Source: Uloborus plumipes
Taxonomy: Eukaryota; Arthropoda; Arachnida; Araneae; Uloboridae
NCBI GenBank assembly: GCA_038373865.1
Contig: JAXGGA010004477.1
Location: forward strand, 23,981 to 87,980
DNA: 64,000 bases
Direction of reading: 5' to 3'
The translations under genes were made by a program, and so were the position numbers. Below are positions 46,192 through 56,900 of this stretch, in pieces (position 1 is the first letter of the stretch; the number at the start of each line of letters is the position of its first letter). The notes beneath the pieces are model-generated. The model was given only the letters and a program-made list of their open reading frames with translations, did not search any database and was not told the origin of the DNA.

Positions 46192-47033
46192 TGAATTTTT
46201 CGCAAAATATCGCCAATAGCGCCAAGTTGAACCCAAATTCAAAAAATAATTTTTTTCGACAAATTTGTCGCCAACTTGGCGATATGTCGCCAAGCTGGCC
46301 TCAAACACTTGGTGACCAAAAGCTTGGCGATATATCGCCAAGTGGTAGTGCCAATTCATTTCACTTGAGTCTGCAATGAAATTAACACTGATTTACCCCA
46401 AAAAAGGGGTAAAACACCCCCTTGGGAATATTCGAATGCAGCCACAAGCGGAGGTGCACAACTAGACCATCCTCATAGCCTACATACCAAACGAGAAGCT
46501 TCTACTGTCTGTTTGCGTATTGTGCGCCTGGGAGCCACGGACGCTTCCATCTGAAAAAGGGGATATAGGTTTAGGATGCGCACTACCCGATGCCTTCAAC
46601 TTTTGTTCGCTTACTACTTCCTCGTTGCTTTTCCCCCTATTTCGAGAAAGTCCGAAGAGACTTGGCGCGTGCGCAGATGAGGCGGAGGTCGCACGAAAAA
46701 ATTTTAGACAGTACGCATATAGTTTTTGAGTTATGCGAGACACATACGCACATACGTATATACAGACGTCACGAGAAAACTCATCATAATTAACTCGGGG
46801 GTAGTTGCAAAGGATTTTTCGGCTGTTTATATGTTGATAGGTACATATGCACGTGCTGACAGATCGAAAAAACTACTGAACATTCATTCGGGGTTGAGCA
46901 AAATCAAAATTTAGACCCAAATTTGAGTGCATTTTTTTTCGCGATCACAATACTTCCTTTACTACGTAAAAGGAAGTAAAAAACAGCAAAATATTATATG
47001 AGTTTCTAAATTAGCTGCCGTGCTGCATAATTA
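46192..47033. repeat. Direct repeat, unit 1 (possible Helitron-like element)
   Basis: Begins TGAATTTTTCGCAAAATATC and ends at TGCTGCATAATTA. It contains palindromic TTGGCGATATATCGCCAA (46322) and a 3' hairpin TACTTCCTTT/AAAGGAAGTA (near 46951-46978). About 200 bp of it (46503-46708) are absent from unit 2 at 47230. A 3' hairpin followed by an A-rich end fits a Helitron-like tail, but no helicase and no 5' TC boundary were shown. Confidence 0.6.
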
Positions 47034-47229
47034 GAAAAAACCTGGTATGGGCTCCACACTACTTCCTTTTACGTGTCAATTTCTTAGTTGCCTTAAGTTT
47101 TAAAAAAAGTGCTTGGAGTGAGCAAAGTAACAACTCAAATATTATACCCCTAATCTGCCACGAAACAGTGCAGAAAAATGTTTTACAATGGTTAATTTTC
47201 TAAATATTGACAATTTTAACATCATTCAG

Positions 47230-47871
47230 TGAATTTTTCGCAAAATATCGCCAATAGCGCCAAGTTGAACCCAAATTTAAAAAAATAATTTTTTTCGCCA
47301 AATTTGTCACCAACTTGGTGATATGTCACCAACTTGGCGTCAAACACTTGGCAACCAAAAGCTTGGCGATATAACGCCAAGTGGTCGCGCCAATTCATAT
47401 CACTTGAGTCTGCATTGAAATTCACACTGATTTTCCCCAAAAAAGGGGTAAAACACCCCCTTAGGAACATTCGAATGCAACCACAAGGGGAGGTGCACAA
47501 CTAGACCATCCTCAGAGCCTACATACCAAACTAGAAGCTTCTACGACATATAGTTTTTGAGTTATGCGAGACACATACATACGCACATACATACGTACGT
47601 ACAGACGTCACGAGAAAACTTGTCGCAATTAACTCGGGGGTAGTTGAAAAGGATTTTTCGGTTGTTTATATGTTGGTAGGTACATATGCACGTGCTGACA
47701 TGTCGAAAAAACTACTGAACATTCATTCGGGGTGAGCAAAATCAAAATTTAGACCCAAATTTGAGTGAATTTTTTTTCGTGATCACAATACTTCCTTTAC
47801 TACGTAAAAGGAAGTAAAAAACAGCAAAATATTATATGAGTTTCTAAATTAGCTGCCGTGCTGCTTAATTA
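47230..47871. repeat. Direct repeat, unit 2
   Basis: Same sequence as 46192-47033 minus the roughly 200-bp segment. Spacing from unit 1 start to unit 2 start is 1,038 bp. Confidence 0.65.
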
Positions 47872-48276
47872 AAAATACATCGCTTCAATTTATAACTGGA
47901 TTCAGTTTCGTGGTGAACTATCCAACATATTGGAGCCCGAGGGGCCCTTCAGAGTCGGAAGGTGAGATGCGGATCGAAGGGTCCTCCGACGCACTTTCTC
48001 CTCTGGCACGCGTCCACCATTCGGCGCTCGCCAAATGAAGATGGAAGCTGGTCCCGCGAAGGAATATCATCCGTCATTTAATAAATGGCCTTTACAAGCA
48101 GGCCCTTTCATTAAGCAATTCTAATATCTCACCACAACGCATTAGTCCAGGATCTGACAGCACTTCTGTAGGAATGTTAGAGTACGGAGAATTTTTTTTC
48201 AAAAATGTTTAGTAGGTGCACTAGGAAGTATTTTGGACTCGGGTGGACATCCGCCACCTGGTGCATTTTTTTGCTA

Positions 48277-48298
48277 TGACGTCATCAAAGATGGCGGC
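48277..48298 (+). promoter_or_regulatory. CRE plus YY1-type module, left arm, outer
   Basis: TGACGTCA at 48277-48284 followed three bases later by AAGATGGCGGC at 48288-48298. These match the CREB/ATF and YY1 consensus sites. Binding is inferred, not shown. Confidence 0.55.
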
Positions 48299-48448
48299 CA
48301 TTTTGGCTCTCATAAATGCTAAAAAATGCCCAGCACTTCTGCAGGAAATTTAAAAATTGAGAATTTCTTTTCAAAAATGTTTAGTAGGTGTCCTAGAAAG
48401 TATTTTAGACTCGGGTGGACATCCGTCTCCTGGTACATTTTCCTGTTA

Positions 48449-48470
48449 TGACGTCATCAAAGATGGCGGC
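48449..48470 (+). promoter_or_regulatory. CRE plus YY1-type module, left arm, inner
   Basis: TGACGTCA at 48449-48456 and AAGATGGCGGC at 48460-48470, with the same spacing as the outer module 172 bp away. Confidence 0.55.
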
Positions 48471-49299
48471 CGCTCGATCCTATAATGGCTCATATCTATG
48501 TTACTACTGGACCGATTTGCATGAAAATTGCGATTTTTTTTTACTAATTTGCCTGATGCTATTTGTCTTCAAGCTGCACTGTTAGAAATTTATTCGAAAA
48601 AATAATTGAAAATAAATTTATTGATTTTTTTTTTTTTTTTTCATTTTTAACTACCAAGACTTAACCATAAAAAATGGTGTTAACCCTTTTATTTTCACGA
48701 GAAAATGCTAATTTACCGCTGCTTGAATGCCAAAAGAATAAAGCTGTATTGCAAAATAATAAAACGTCCTGCTCGTCCAAGCGATAGCAAGGAAAATTTA
48801 AATTTAGTTAAAATAGATGAGAATGAGAAGAAATATGAAAATTCAGACGTATTGTAGCAGTTTAGGAGAACTATTTTATCCCTGTTTACAGTTCCGATGT
48901 TGTTATTGTTTATGATTTTTCTACTCTGAAAGAATATTCGAAGATCCTCCTTTACCATTCTGTAGTGCTAAAGGTACAATGTACAAAAATATTATCTCAA
49001 TTTATGGCCCGTGGCACTCTTTGCACTAGAAGGTGGCAAATTCTCAAAGTCAATATTCTTCACATCAGGATACAGCTATAATCTTAGTTCATCTAAAAAT
49101 TTACTGTATGACCCTTTTCGTATTACCTGCACTACGTATTATTTTGCTTGATTTACGAATTTGTTCTACGTATTCCAGTCGGATAATATACGTGGAATGT
49201 TTTCACCTGTTTTTCGGTGAATATTATGAACAAAAGTCGCGTAGAATCCATAACTCCAGTGCTCCCCCAAAGTTTCTAAACACCAAATCACAGAATAAC

Positions 49300-50071
49300 A
49301 GTATACCAGGAAAATAAAGCTAACACCATTATTCTCGAAGTCTGCTTCCTCTGCTATCACGCAATTTAAGTCCAGGTCTTTCCACGTTGTAAGATCAATT
49401 TGTTTCCTTATTATGCCCCAAAGCTGTTGTTTAGGACAGGCAGAGTAGCATCTTGAGAGATTTTAATAACATGTATAACAAACAATACTGCTACCTTGGC
49501 TCTACGCTCGTAGACTTTTTAGGGAAAAATTTGCTCTAACTGTCAAAAATTTTACAGACTCTTTCACAGCCTTTTGCGACACTCCCAATATATGATCGAA
49601 ATAATAATAATAATAATAAAAACAGGAACTGCTTCGGCAAGTTTTTTGTTTTTATCTGTCATAACCTTTCGTGTAGAAAAGTTCACTATATAACAGGACT
49701 TTTCACCAGAATTGAACACATTTTCTTTTCTTATGTTACCGTAAGCTTGTTCTAGCTCTTTTAACAATGCACCTGTTTGTAAATTTAACAAATTCTTGTT
49801 CATTAAACATTGAACAGTTTTCAGATAGTTCATACTGAAAGATCTCTTCCACGTCAGAGGAACGAGCTAAAAGTTTTCGCATCATGAGGTGAGATCGGTG
49901 ATGCTGACTGTTTGACTTCTTTTTACTGTCTTTCCTTGTAGTAGTACAAGCATTTTGTGTTTTGTTGCAAGGAAATACTGCCAATATGGCTTTAAGAATG
50001 GAGCTTGAGCGATCTTGACTCTTTTTCCCTCGTATCGTATTAAGTACAGTCTCCAGTATGTCTTCAGTCAC
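49300..50071 (-). pseudogene. Decayed transposon protein
   Basis: Frames at 50071-49736 (111 codons), 49833-49564 (89 codons) and shorter runs down to about 49300 read like one protein broken by frameshifts. The segment EEIFQYELSENCSMFNEQ resembles an E-x-F-x-Y-E-L-x-x-x-P-x-S-L-F motif that I associate with uncharacterised arthropod mobile-element proteins. No catalytic motif can be located. It sits in the centre of the long-TIR element, where its transposase would be expected. Confidence 0.35.
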
Positions 50072-50515
50072 CAGTATTAAATAAGTTTAATATATTTTTC
50101 ATTGTATCTTTTGAAGCCAGTGTTTTTGTCAGTGTGATGTATTGGGAAGTAGATTAAACAAGTCTGTTTACAATGTTTAAATATGAACTTTCTAACAGTT
50201 CTTATTTAAACATTGAGACAGCTTTGCATCTAAGTTCAGAGTTTGCTTCTAAGAAAATTCATGGTAGATGTTCAAACCATTTCTTTTTTGGACAAAATCG
50301 TGGTTAGTTCCAATATCATGTCCGATTCAATAAACACATCGGATATTAGACCTTTTCAAACAAATTTTCCTAAGCAGCATATTACAATTGTTGCCGTTCG
50401 GAATGCACCCAACCCCTTTACAATATTTGCAAACTTATCTGGAATGTTTAGTTGAACATCACATACGATAACGTGTACACACTTTCGTCATAGGTTGCTG
50501 GTAGATAGTTCTGGC

Positions 50516-50702
50516 CAGTGGCGTACATAGCACCCCAAAACCCCCACGGAGCAGGGGGGGGGTCATGAGGTTTGAGGGCGCACCTTCCTGAAAAATAGCA
50601 CTATGAGTTACACGGGAAAAAAATTCTTATAGTTTAACAGGGAAGTGGAGGTGCACTTACAAATATAGCAAGGGGGCGCACTTAAGACTATGTACGCTAT
50701 TG
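50516..50702. mobile_element. hAT-type MITE with perfect 8-bp target duplication
   Basis: The 187-bp element has ends CAGTGGCGTACATAGC and CTATGTACGCTATTG (inverted, two mismatches). The perfect duplication GTTCTGGC lies at 50508-50515 and 50703-50710. It carries a G run at 50550. CAGTGGCG ends are typical of hAT. Confidence 0.92.
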
Positions 50703-51066
50703 GTTCTGGCCCAGCTGGTTGAGGACACGATTGAAATTCATTTGAGTTGTGTAAATAGTTGCATGGTAATTTATATGGTATAGATTCATTAGCAAAAATC
50801 AAAATTGTTGTTACTGTGGATTTTCTTCAAAACTGAATTTACAGGATGGTAAAACCGGTTCTTCGAATGTTTTCAGAGGGGAAAAATCATAATCAACAAC
50901 AACCATCAGAACTGTGTAAAAGAATCAAGTAACTCTCCTAAACTGATACAACATGTTTAAATTTTCGTATTTCTTCTCATTCGCCTCCATTTTAACTAAG
51001 TTTAAATTGTCCTTGCTATCGCTTGGACGAGCAGGACGTTTTACTATTTTGTAATACAGCTGCATC

Positions 51067-51772
51067 CAGTGGCGTACTCAGGTGTTGGGCTCGGTCGAAA
51101 TTTCTGAAACGAATTTTTAAAATGCAAGCTTTCAGTTTTTTTTTCTAAATTTCCCCTTTTTTTTGAAATACCAAAACGAGAAAAGCTTTTAGAACAGATA
51201 GTTAAGTGTAGGACAAAACTAAAAGATTTTTTTTGACATGTCTACTTTCTACTTTACTGTACGTCATGTTTATAATTATCCTATCATTCCATTTTGTTCA
51301 TTTTTATTGTAAATCTATGTTTTTAGAAATACAACACACACACACACACACACACACACAATTAATGTTTTACGGTCATATAATTCTGCTAAATAAATTT
51401 CAGCAAATTGAATTAAAACCCAGTATTGGGAACAATAGTAAAATAAACTGCAAAATTAACATTATTAGAGCGTTAATTTGCCAAAATATTGCAAATAAGT
51501 GTTTCAGCAACATCTCTTTCAATGAAGAATTTTTTTTCAATTTAAATTTATCATTCTCTGTGTCTATCAAAACGCTTTCTTCACAATAATTTTAATGACA
51601 AAAAAGTTGTTTTTAATGATGTATTTTTGTCGACTTAAATAGGCATTAAAGCAGAAATTCGAGACATTTACTTTTCTTAGCTACATTTCATGAGGTGCTC
51701 ATCCCACCTCGCTCGCAAAGAGTCTTGACTCAGCCCCCCCCCCCTTAAATGATTTGTCTGCGTACGCCACTG
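51067..51772. mobile_element. hAT-type element inside the right inverted arm
   Basis: Perfect 8-bp duplication GCTGCATC at 51059-51066 and 51773-51780. The ends CAGTGGCGTAC and GTACGCCACTG are perfect inverted repeats. 706 bp, with a CA microsatellite (51335-51361) and a C run (51733-51745). It has no transposase. A 118-codon frame (51233-51589) contains the CA run and is not a recognised protein. Confidence 0.92.
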
Positions 51773-52049
51773 GCTGCATCTTTTGGTATGCAAGCAGCGG
51801 TAAATTAGCATTTTCTCGTGAAAATAAAAGGGTTAACACCATTTTTTATGGTTAAGTCTTGGTAGTTAAAAATGAAAAAAAAAAAAAAGAAAAAAATCAA
51901 TAAATTTATTTTCAATTATTTTTTCGAATAAATTTCTAACAGTGCAGCTTGAAGACAAATAGCATCAGGCAAATTAGTAAAAAAAATCGCAATTTTCATG
52001 CAAATCGGTCCAGTAGTAACATAGATATGAGCCATTATAGGATCGAGCG

Positions 52050-52071
52050 GCCGCCATCTTTGATGACGTCA
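52050..52071 (-). promoter_or_regulatory. CRE plus YY1-type module, right arm, inner
   Basis: Complement of the left-arm inner module: GCCGCCATCTT at 52050-52060 and TGACGTCA at 52064-52071. Confidence 0.55.
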
Positions 52072-52221
52072 TAACAGGAAAATGTACCAGGAGACGGATG
52101 TCCACCCGAGTCTAAAATACTTTCTAGGACACCTACTAAACATTTTTGAAAAGAAATTCTCAATATTTAAATTTCCTGCAGAAGTGCTGGGCATTTTTTA
52201 GTATTTATGAGAGCCAAAATG

Positions 52222-52243
52222 GCCGCCATCTTTGATGACGTCA
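52222..52243 (-). promoter_or_regulatory. CRE plus YY1-type module, right arm, outer
   Basis: GCCGCCATCTT at 52222-52232 and TGACGTCA at 52236-52243, the counterpart of the left-arm outer module. Confidence 0.55.
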
Positions 52244-52504
52244 TAGCAAAAAAATGCACCAGGTGGCGGATGTCCACCCGAGTCCAAAATACTTCCTAGG
52301 GCACCTACTAAACATTTTTGAAAAAAAATTCTCCGCACTCAAACATTCCTACAGAAGTGCTGTCAGATCCAGGACTACATGGGGCTAATGACATTGAGGG
52401 AGCCACTTGGAAGGATCACAGTCCAAAAGGGAGGACTGTCATCATTTAAGTACGGCACTATTAAAGCTAACTTGATCCTTTAAGGGGCATCCATGTTTAT
52501 ATAC

Positions 52505-52740
52505 TAAACTAGCCGGGTACCCGGCTCTGCCCGGGTTTCTGCTGAGTATAGTGTTTTAGTGACACTCGTTCATGAATTTTTCAACATTAAAGTGCATATC
52601 TATATACATAATGGCTACTTCTGTAAGCAACGGTAATTTTTTCTGTCTGGACAAACTAAAAAAACTGTATTACACACCGCAAATACAAATGCAAGCTACA
52701 AATAATGTTTAGGTAAATCGGAAATGTTATAAGCTTGGTA
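52505..52740 (+). repeat. GCCGGGTACCCGGC repeat, copy 1
   Basis: Starts ACTAGCCGGGTACCCGGCTC and runs to AAGCTTGGTA at the mariner insertion site. Further copies lie at 59822 (same orientation, no mariner at this point) and 62049 (opposite orientation). Starts of this type (ACTAG...ACCCGGC) are frequent in arthropod dispersed repeats; class uncertain. Confidence 0.65.
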
Positions 52741-53641
52741 CAGGGTGCGGCGGAGAAACTTGCAGATTTGAAAAGTCAACTAAGGGAAAAGTACTTCATG
52801 TATCAGTTTACTACTTTTTATAAGATATGGTACCCATTCTGAATTTTTATATTAGTTAGATTTAAAAACTACATCGGGAAGCATGGCGGCCCCTGTTAAT
52901 GATGCACTCATCTACCCTAGATTTGAAGTTTTGTTGAACTCTTTCGAGCATATCGACTGGGATGTTGGTGATAGCAAGCCGGATATTGTTCTTCAGGCGT
53001 TGCAGGGTCCGGGGCTTGTCGTTGTAAACGATCGATTTGAGATACCCCCATAAAAATAGTCACGGCGTGTTAAATCGGGGGAGCGGGCTGGCCACGGTAC
53101 GTCACCTTTCAAGGAGACGTTATCACTTAACTGGTGAACCACATCAAGTTTGTAGGGATGAAACTGGAGTTCGTCGTGAAGAATTCGTCTCAGTGTCCAA
53201 TCAAAAATACCCAAAGCAGCAGCGTGTTTACGGGCCGAACGCCTGGGAGAGCGCAAAAAAGACTTCCTCACTTTTTCGACGTTTTCTAGGATTCTGGGAA
53301 TCCGTTGACCTCCTGGGCCTCTTTTTGCCACACCCCAACTTTCCCTGAATGTTTTCACCCACAAAACAGTCGATTCCCAGCCAGGAATGGGAACAACGGG
53401 CTGAATTTTGAACCGAGTTCGGAAGGCACGTTGAGTGGCGACCACCGACAGATTATTTGAAAAGTAAGATTCGGCGGCGAACGCTCGTTGTTCCTTCGTC
53501 CAACGCATGGCGACAACTAAACTATAAGATAACAAAACTTCAGGACCTTCTCTTTAAAATGAGACTCTTCCCACTCCTTTCTGACCACTCCTTGCTAATT
53601 AGCATCCAATTAAAATCAGCAATTTTCTTTGTCGCACCCTG
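52741..53641 (-). mobile_element. Internally deleted mariner-type element, copy 1
   Basis: 901 bp, TA at 52739-52740 and 53642-53643. Imperfect inverted ends of about 27 bp are CAGGGTGCGGCGGAGAAAC and the complement of TTTGTCGCACCCTG. It holds one transposase remnant on the minus strand. The same element lies at 61159-62046 in the opposite orientation, with matching flanks on both sides. Confidence 0.88.
52993..53508 (-). pseudogene. Mariner-type transposase lacking most of its DDE core, copy 1
   Basis: ATG 53508 opens with RWTKEQRAFAAESYF, an HTH-containing N-terminus, then a second HTH region (SPRRSARKHAAALGI). At VVHQLSDN the sequence jumps directly to a C-terminal motif PWPARSPDLT. The central region that would hold the first two catalytic Asp residues is gone. 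A frameshift follows (RRDYFYGGI here, where copy 2 reads CDYFLWGYL). About 170 codons remain, where the family usually has roughly 350. It cannot catalyse transposition. Confidence 0.85.
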
Positions 53642-53716
53642 TAAAATCAATCGCACTGGAGTCAAGTATTTCCAAACATTACACGTAAAATAAATCCCAT
53701 CATTAGTTTATATCCT

Positions 53717-53913
53717 TGTATAAACTAATAAACTTTATTTAAACGTAATTACTTTAAACAACTCGTAAAACATCGAAAATACATAACACTGACTTAGAAA
53801 CACACAACATAACCTTGAAAACCAATTTTCTTAATATCCGTCTCGCGAAGTTCAAATCATGAAGTCCTCATTCCATCAATAACTGTTGCCATTAACAAAA
53901 AACATTGTTTACA
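53717..53913 (-). repeat. 3' LTR of gypsy B
   Basis: On the minus strand starts TGTAAACAATG, carries AATAAA (complement at 53734-53739) and ends ..TTTATACA. The adjacent internal sequence AGGATGGCCGAA (complement of 53914-53925) is in the polypurine-tract position. Confidence 0.88.
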
Positions 53914-53946
53914 TTCGGCCATCCTAAAAATATGGTCGTCCACGAC

Positions 53947-56900
53947 CTAGAGTACATAGTCTTGTAAATAACTAGGCAACTTTGTTGATCTTGGCGTACG
54001 GGATGTATATGATTCATCTTGCTCAGGCTGTGCTGTCTCGCCGATACCATGAAAGTGGGAGATGGGTTCATCATATTGTGATTCATCGTCTAAATAGCTG
54101 CATGTCACATTATCTAGTGTCTTATCTTCCTCGCTAACAATGTGAAATAGTTTAATTTGTGAAGCATGTGCTGTAGTCGTATGAGGTCGCCTTTTGCGTC
54201 CTTGCCCTTGCGTTCGGAAGTCCGCAACTTGATACACATCCGACGGTAAGAGTTTAATGATTACGAAAGGACCGCGATATTTGGCTTGAGTTTTTGTGCT
54301 AGTCCCAGTAAACTCTGGGGCTCGTTTGAGTACAACCACATCGCCGACTGAGTACTTATAAGCTTCACAATGACGCTTGTCAAAATCATGTTTCATTCTC
54401 ATCTGAGCTTTCAAAATGTTTTCACGGGCTTCTTCTCGAAGTGTCTCGGGTCGTGAATATTCTTCGGAATCAGGCAGTAATTCTTTGGGAAAATCTCCAA
54501 GCTTCACAGGTTTAAAACCATATAACAGTTCAAAAGGTGGTTTACCTGTCGATTTGCTTGGGGTCCAGTTTATACATCGTTGAATATCGGATAGTGTTTT
54601 GTCCCAATCTTTGTGAGAATCCTTAACAACATTGGAAGATATCATTGGGATAAGAACGCGATTTATTCTCTCGACTTGACCGTTTGCTTGAGGTCTTTGG
54701 GTGCAGTTGAATGTATGTTTTATTCCATACTTCGAGCAAAACTCATCAAAACCTTCCGATTTGAAGCAGGGTGCACGATCAGTTACCACACGATTAGGAC
54801 TTCCAAAATCATTGATAAATTCTTCAAAGTGTTTTAATGCACATTTAGTTGAGCAACTCGAACAAGGACGCAAACGAACAAATTTTGTCAAGTTATCAAC
54901 AAACACCAGGAGTTCGTTATTGCGATTTGAGCTTAAAACGAATGGGCCCAAAAAATCTACATGAATAATATCAAATGGCCGTTTGCCTGGTGGGATAGGG
55001 TTTAATTTTCCTTGAACTTTTCCTGATGGAATTTTCGTAAAAGCACATGTTACGCATTGTTGTATGTGTTGTTTGATGTAGCTGCTCATGCGGGGGAACC
55101 AAAATTGTTGAGATATTAAAGCGACAACTTTATCAACTCCAAAATGACCAGTAAAATCATGAAATCGTACGGCAAGATATTTTCGCATGGACTTGGGCAT
55201 TACGAATTGTTTTCTTTTCTTCCCATTAACATCCTGAACATGGTATAAAATACCGTTGATAAGTTCAAATTTGGTATCAAGATTCTTTTTCTTGTTAAGT
55301 TTAGGGTTCTTCAACTTTTCTTCGTCTGTAGTTGTTCTCCGAAGCTCAGTTTCATGACGTGGATCAAATAATTTCAAAACTGGTTTTGATGTTAATGTGC
55401 TACGAAGTTGCTCAAATGCTTCTTGGTGCTTAGAATTCCAGCGAAATGATTGACCGTTCTTCAATAATAGGGTAAGTGGGGCTGAAATGGAAGCATATCT
55501 TTTAATGAATCGTCGAAAGAAGCCAGTCAGTCCTAAAAATCGGCGCACTTCCTCCTTACTCGTTGGTACAGGAAATTCGGAGATTGCTGAGAGTTTTCTC
55601 GGTCCAGGGCGAATACCCTCTTTGCTCACAACAAATCCCAAGTACTCAACTTCAGACATTCCGAACTCACACTTAGATAATTTTAAGGTTAATCCTGCAT
55701 TACTTAAACGCTTAAGCACTTCTCGCAGTTTAATCATCATGGTTTCAAAATCTAAGCATCCGAAAAAAATGTCATCCACAAAACATGATACACCATTCCA
55801 CAATAAATCGCCCAAAGCTAGCGACATACAGCGTTGAAACACGGAAGGTCCATTTGCTAAACCGAAAAACATGCGAGTTGGTTCGAAATGTCCGTCAGGA
55901 GTCGTAAATGCTGCTTTCCTAGAGGATTCATTGTCCATAGGGATCTGATTAAATCCCTGGCAAGCGTCAAGTATACAAAATAAATTGTAACCAGATAGTT
56001 GATCGAGCAAATCATCAAGGCATGGTAAAGGAAATTTATCTTTGACAGTTTGAGAATTTAATTGCCTATAATCGATTACCATTCGATACTCGCCTGTTTT
56101 TTTCTTCACTAGTAAAACTGGACTACTATATTCAGATGAACTGTCTCTAACTATTCCTTGTTCTTTTAATTCTTGAATAATATGGCGTAACACATTCCGT
56201 TCATGATGTGACGCACGATAAGGTGAACGAGCAACAGGTGAGCTACCTGGTTTTTCAGAAATACACATCGATGTGTTGTTGACGCATCCAAGTTCGTCCG
56301 GTTTTAATGCTAAGCATGTTCTGTATTCGTTTAATACGTTGCAAATTGCCTGCTGTTGTCGAATGTCTATACAAGGTCCAACTTTAATGTCCTTACATGT
56401 AATCTTTTGCCTAATAACTTCTTTTGCTATTAAAATATTAATTTTCCTACTATTTTCTACAGCATCAGTTTCATGAACGATATCGTCGATCTTGAGAGGC
56501 TCAGGTTGGAGAATTCCCCTTTTAATGATGAGGTTTTTCTTAAGATTTATAGTTTGGTTACTAAAGTTAGCGACTGGCATTATTGTTTTACCACCATCAA
56601 GATAAAATGCTGTTTCAAGATCATCGACTTGTTCCTTAATTAGCACAATGCCATTTTTCTGATTGATGCTGCTTACTACTTTGATTAATTGTACCGTTCG
56701 AGGCTGTATTTGAACCGGTTCAGAAACTTTGAAAACAACTTTTTCTGGGACTTCATTCACTTCAATATTGCACATTTTCTTGAACTCATTGGTGTGAAAC
56801 AGTTTAGACATTCCTTGCTTTCGAACCATGACTAAATCGGGAAAATCTATGATGTCATTTCCAATAAGAATATTTGGTCCCTCAAAGGTGCCATCGGACA

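Larger units (their letters stand above)
48143..52377. mobile_element. DNA transposon with long (about 820-bp) inverted ends
   Basis: The left arm 48143-48965 matches the right arm 50842-52377 in reverse complement once a 706-bp hAT MITE in the right arm is removed. Outer ends are TAGTCC(A/T)GGATCTGACAG. CAT lies on both sides (48140-48142, 52378-52380), possibly a 3-bp target duplication, which is too short to be certain. Each arm holds a tandemly duplicated module of about 172 bp. The 1.9-kb centre has decayed coding sequence on the minus strand and another hAT MITE. Superfamily not determined: the arms are of MULE or foldback length, but no 8-9 bp duplication is seen. Confidence 0.75.

Noticed and set aside
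48143..52377. Definite MULE assignment
   Set aside because: Long inverted ends fit, but no 8-9 bp target duplication and no MULE transposase motif can be seen.
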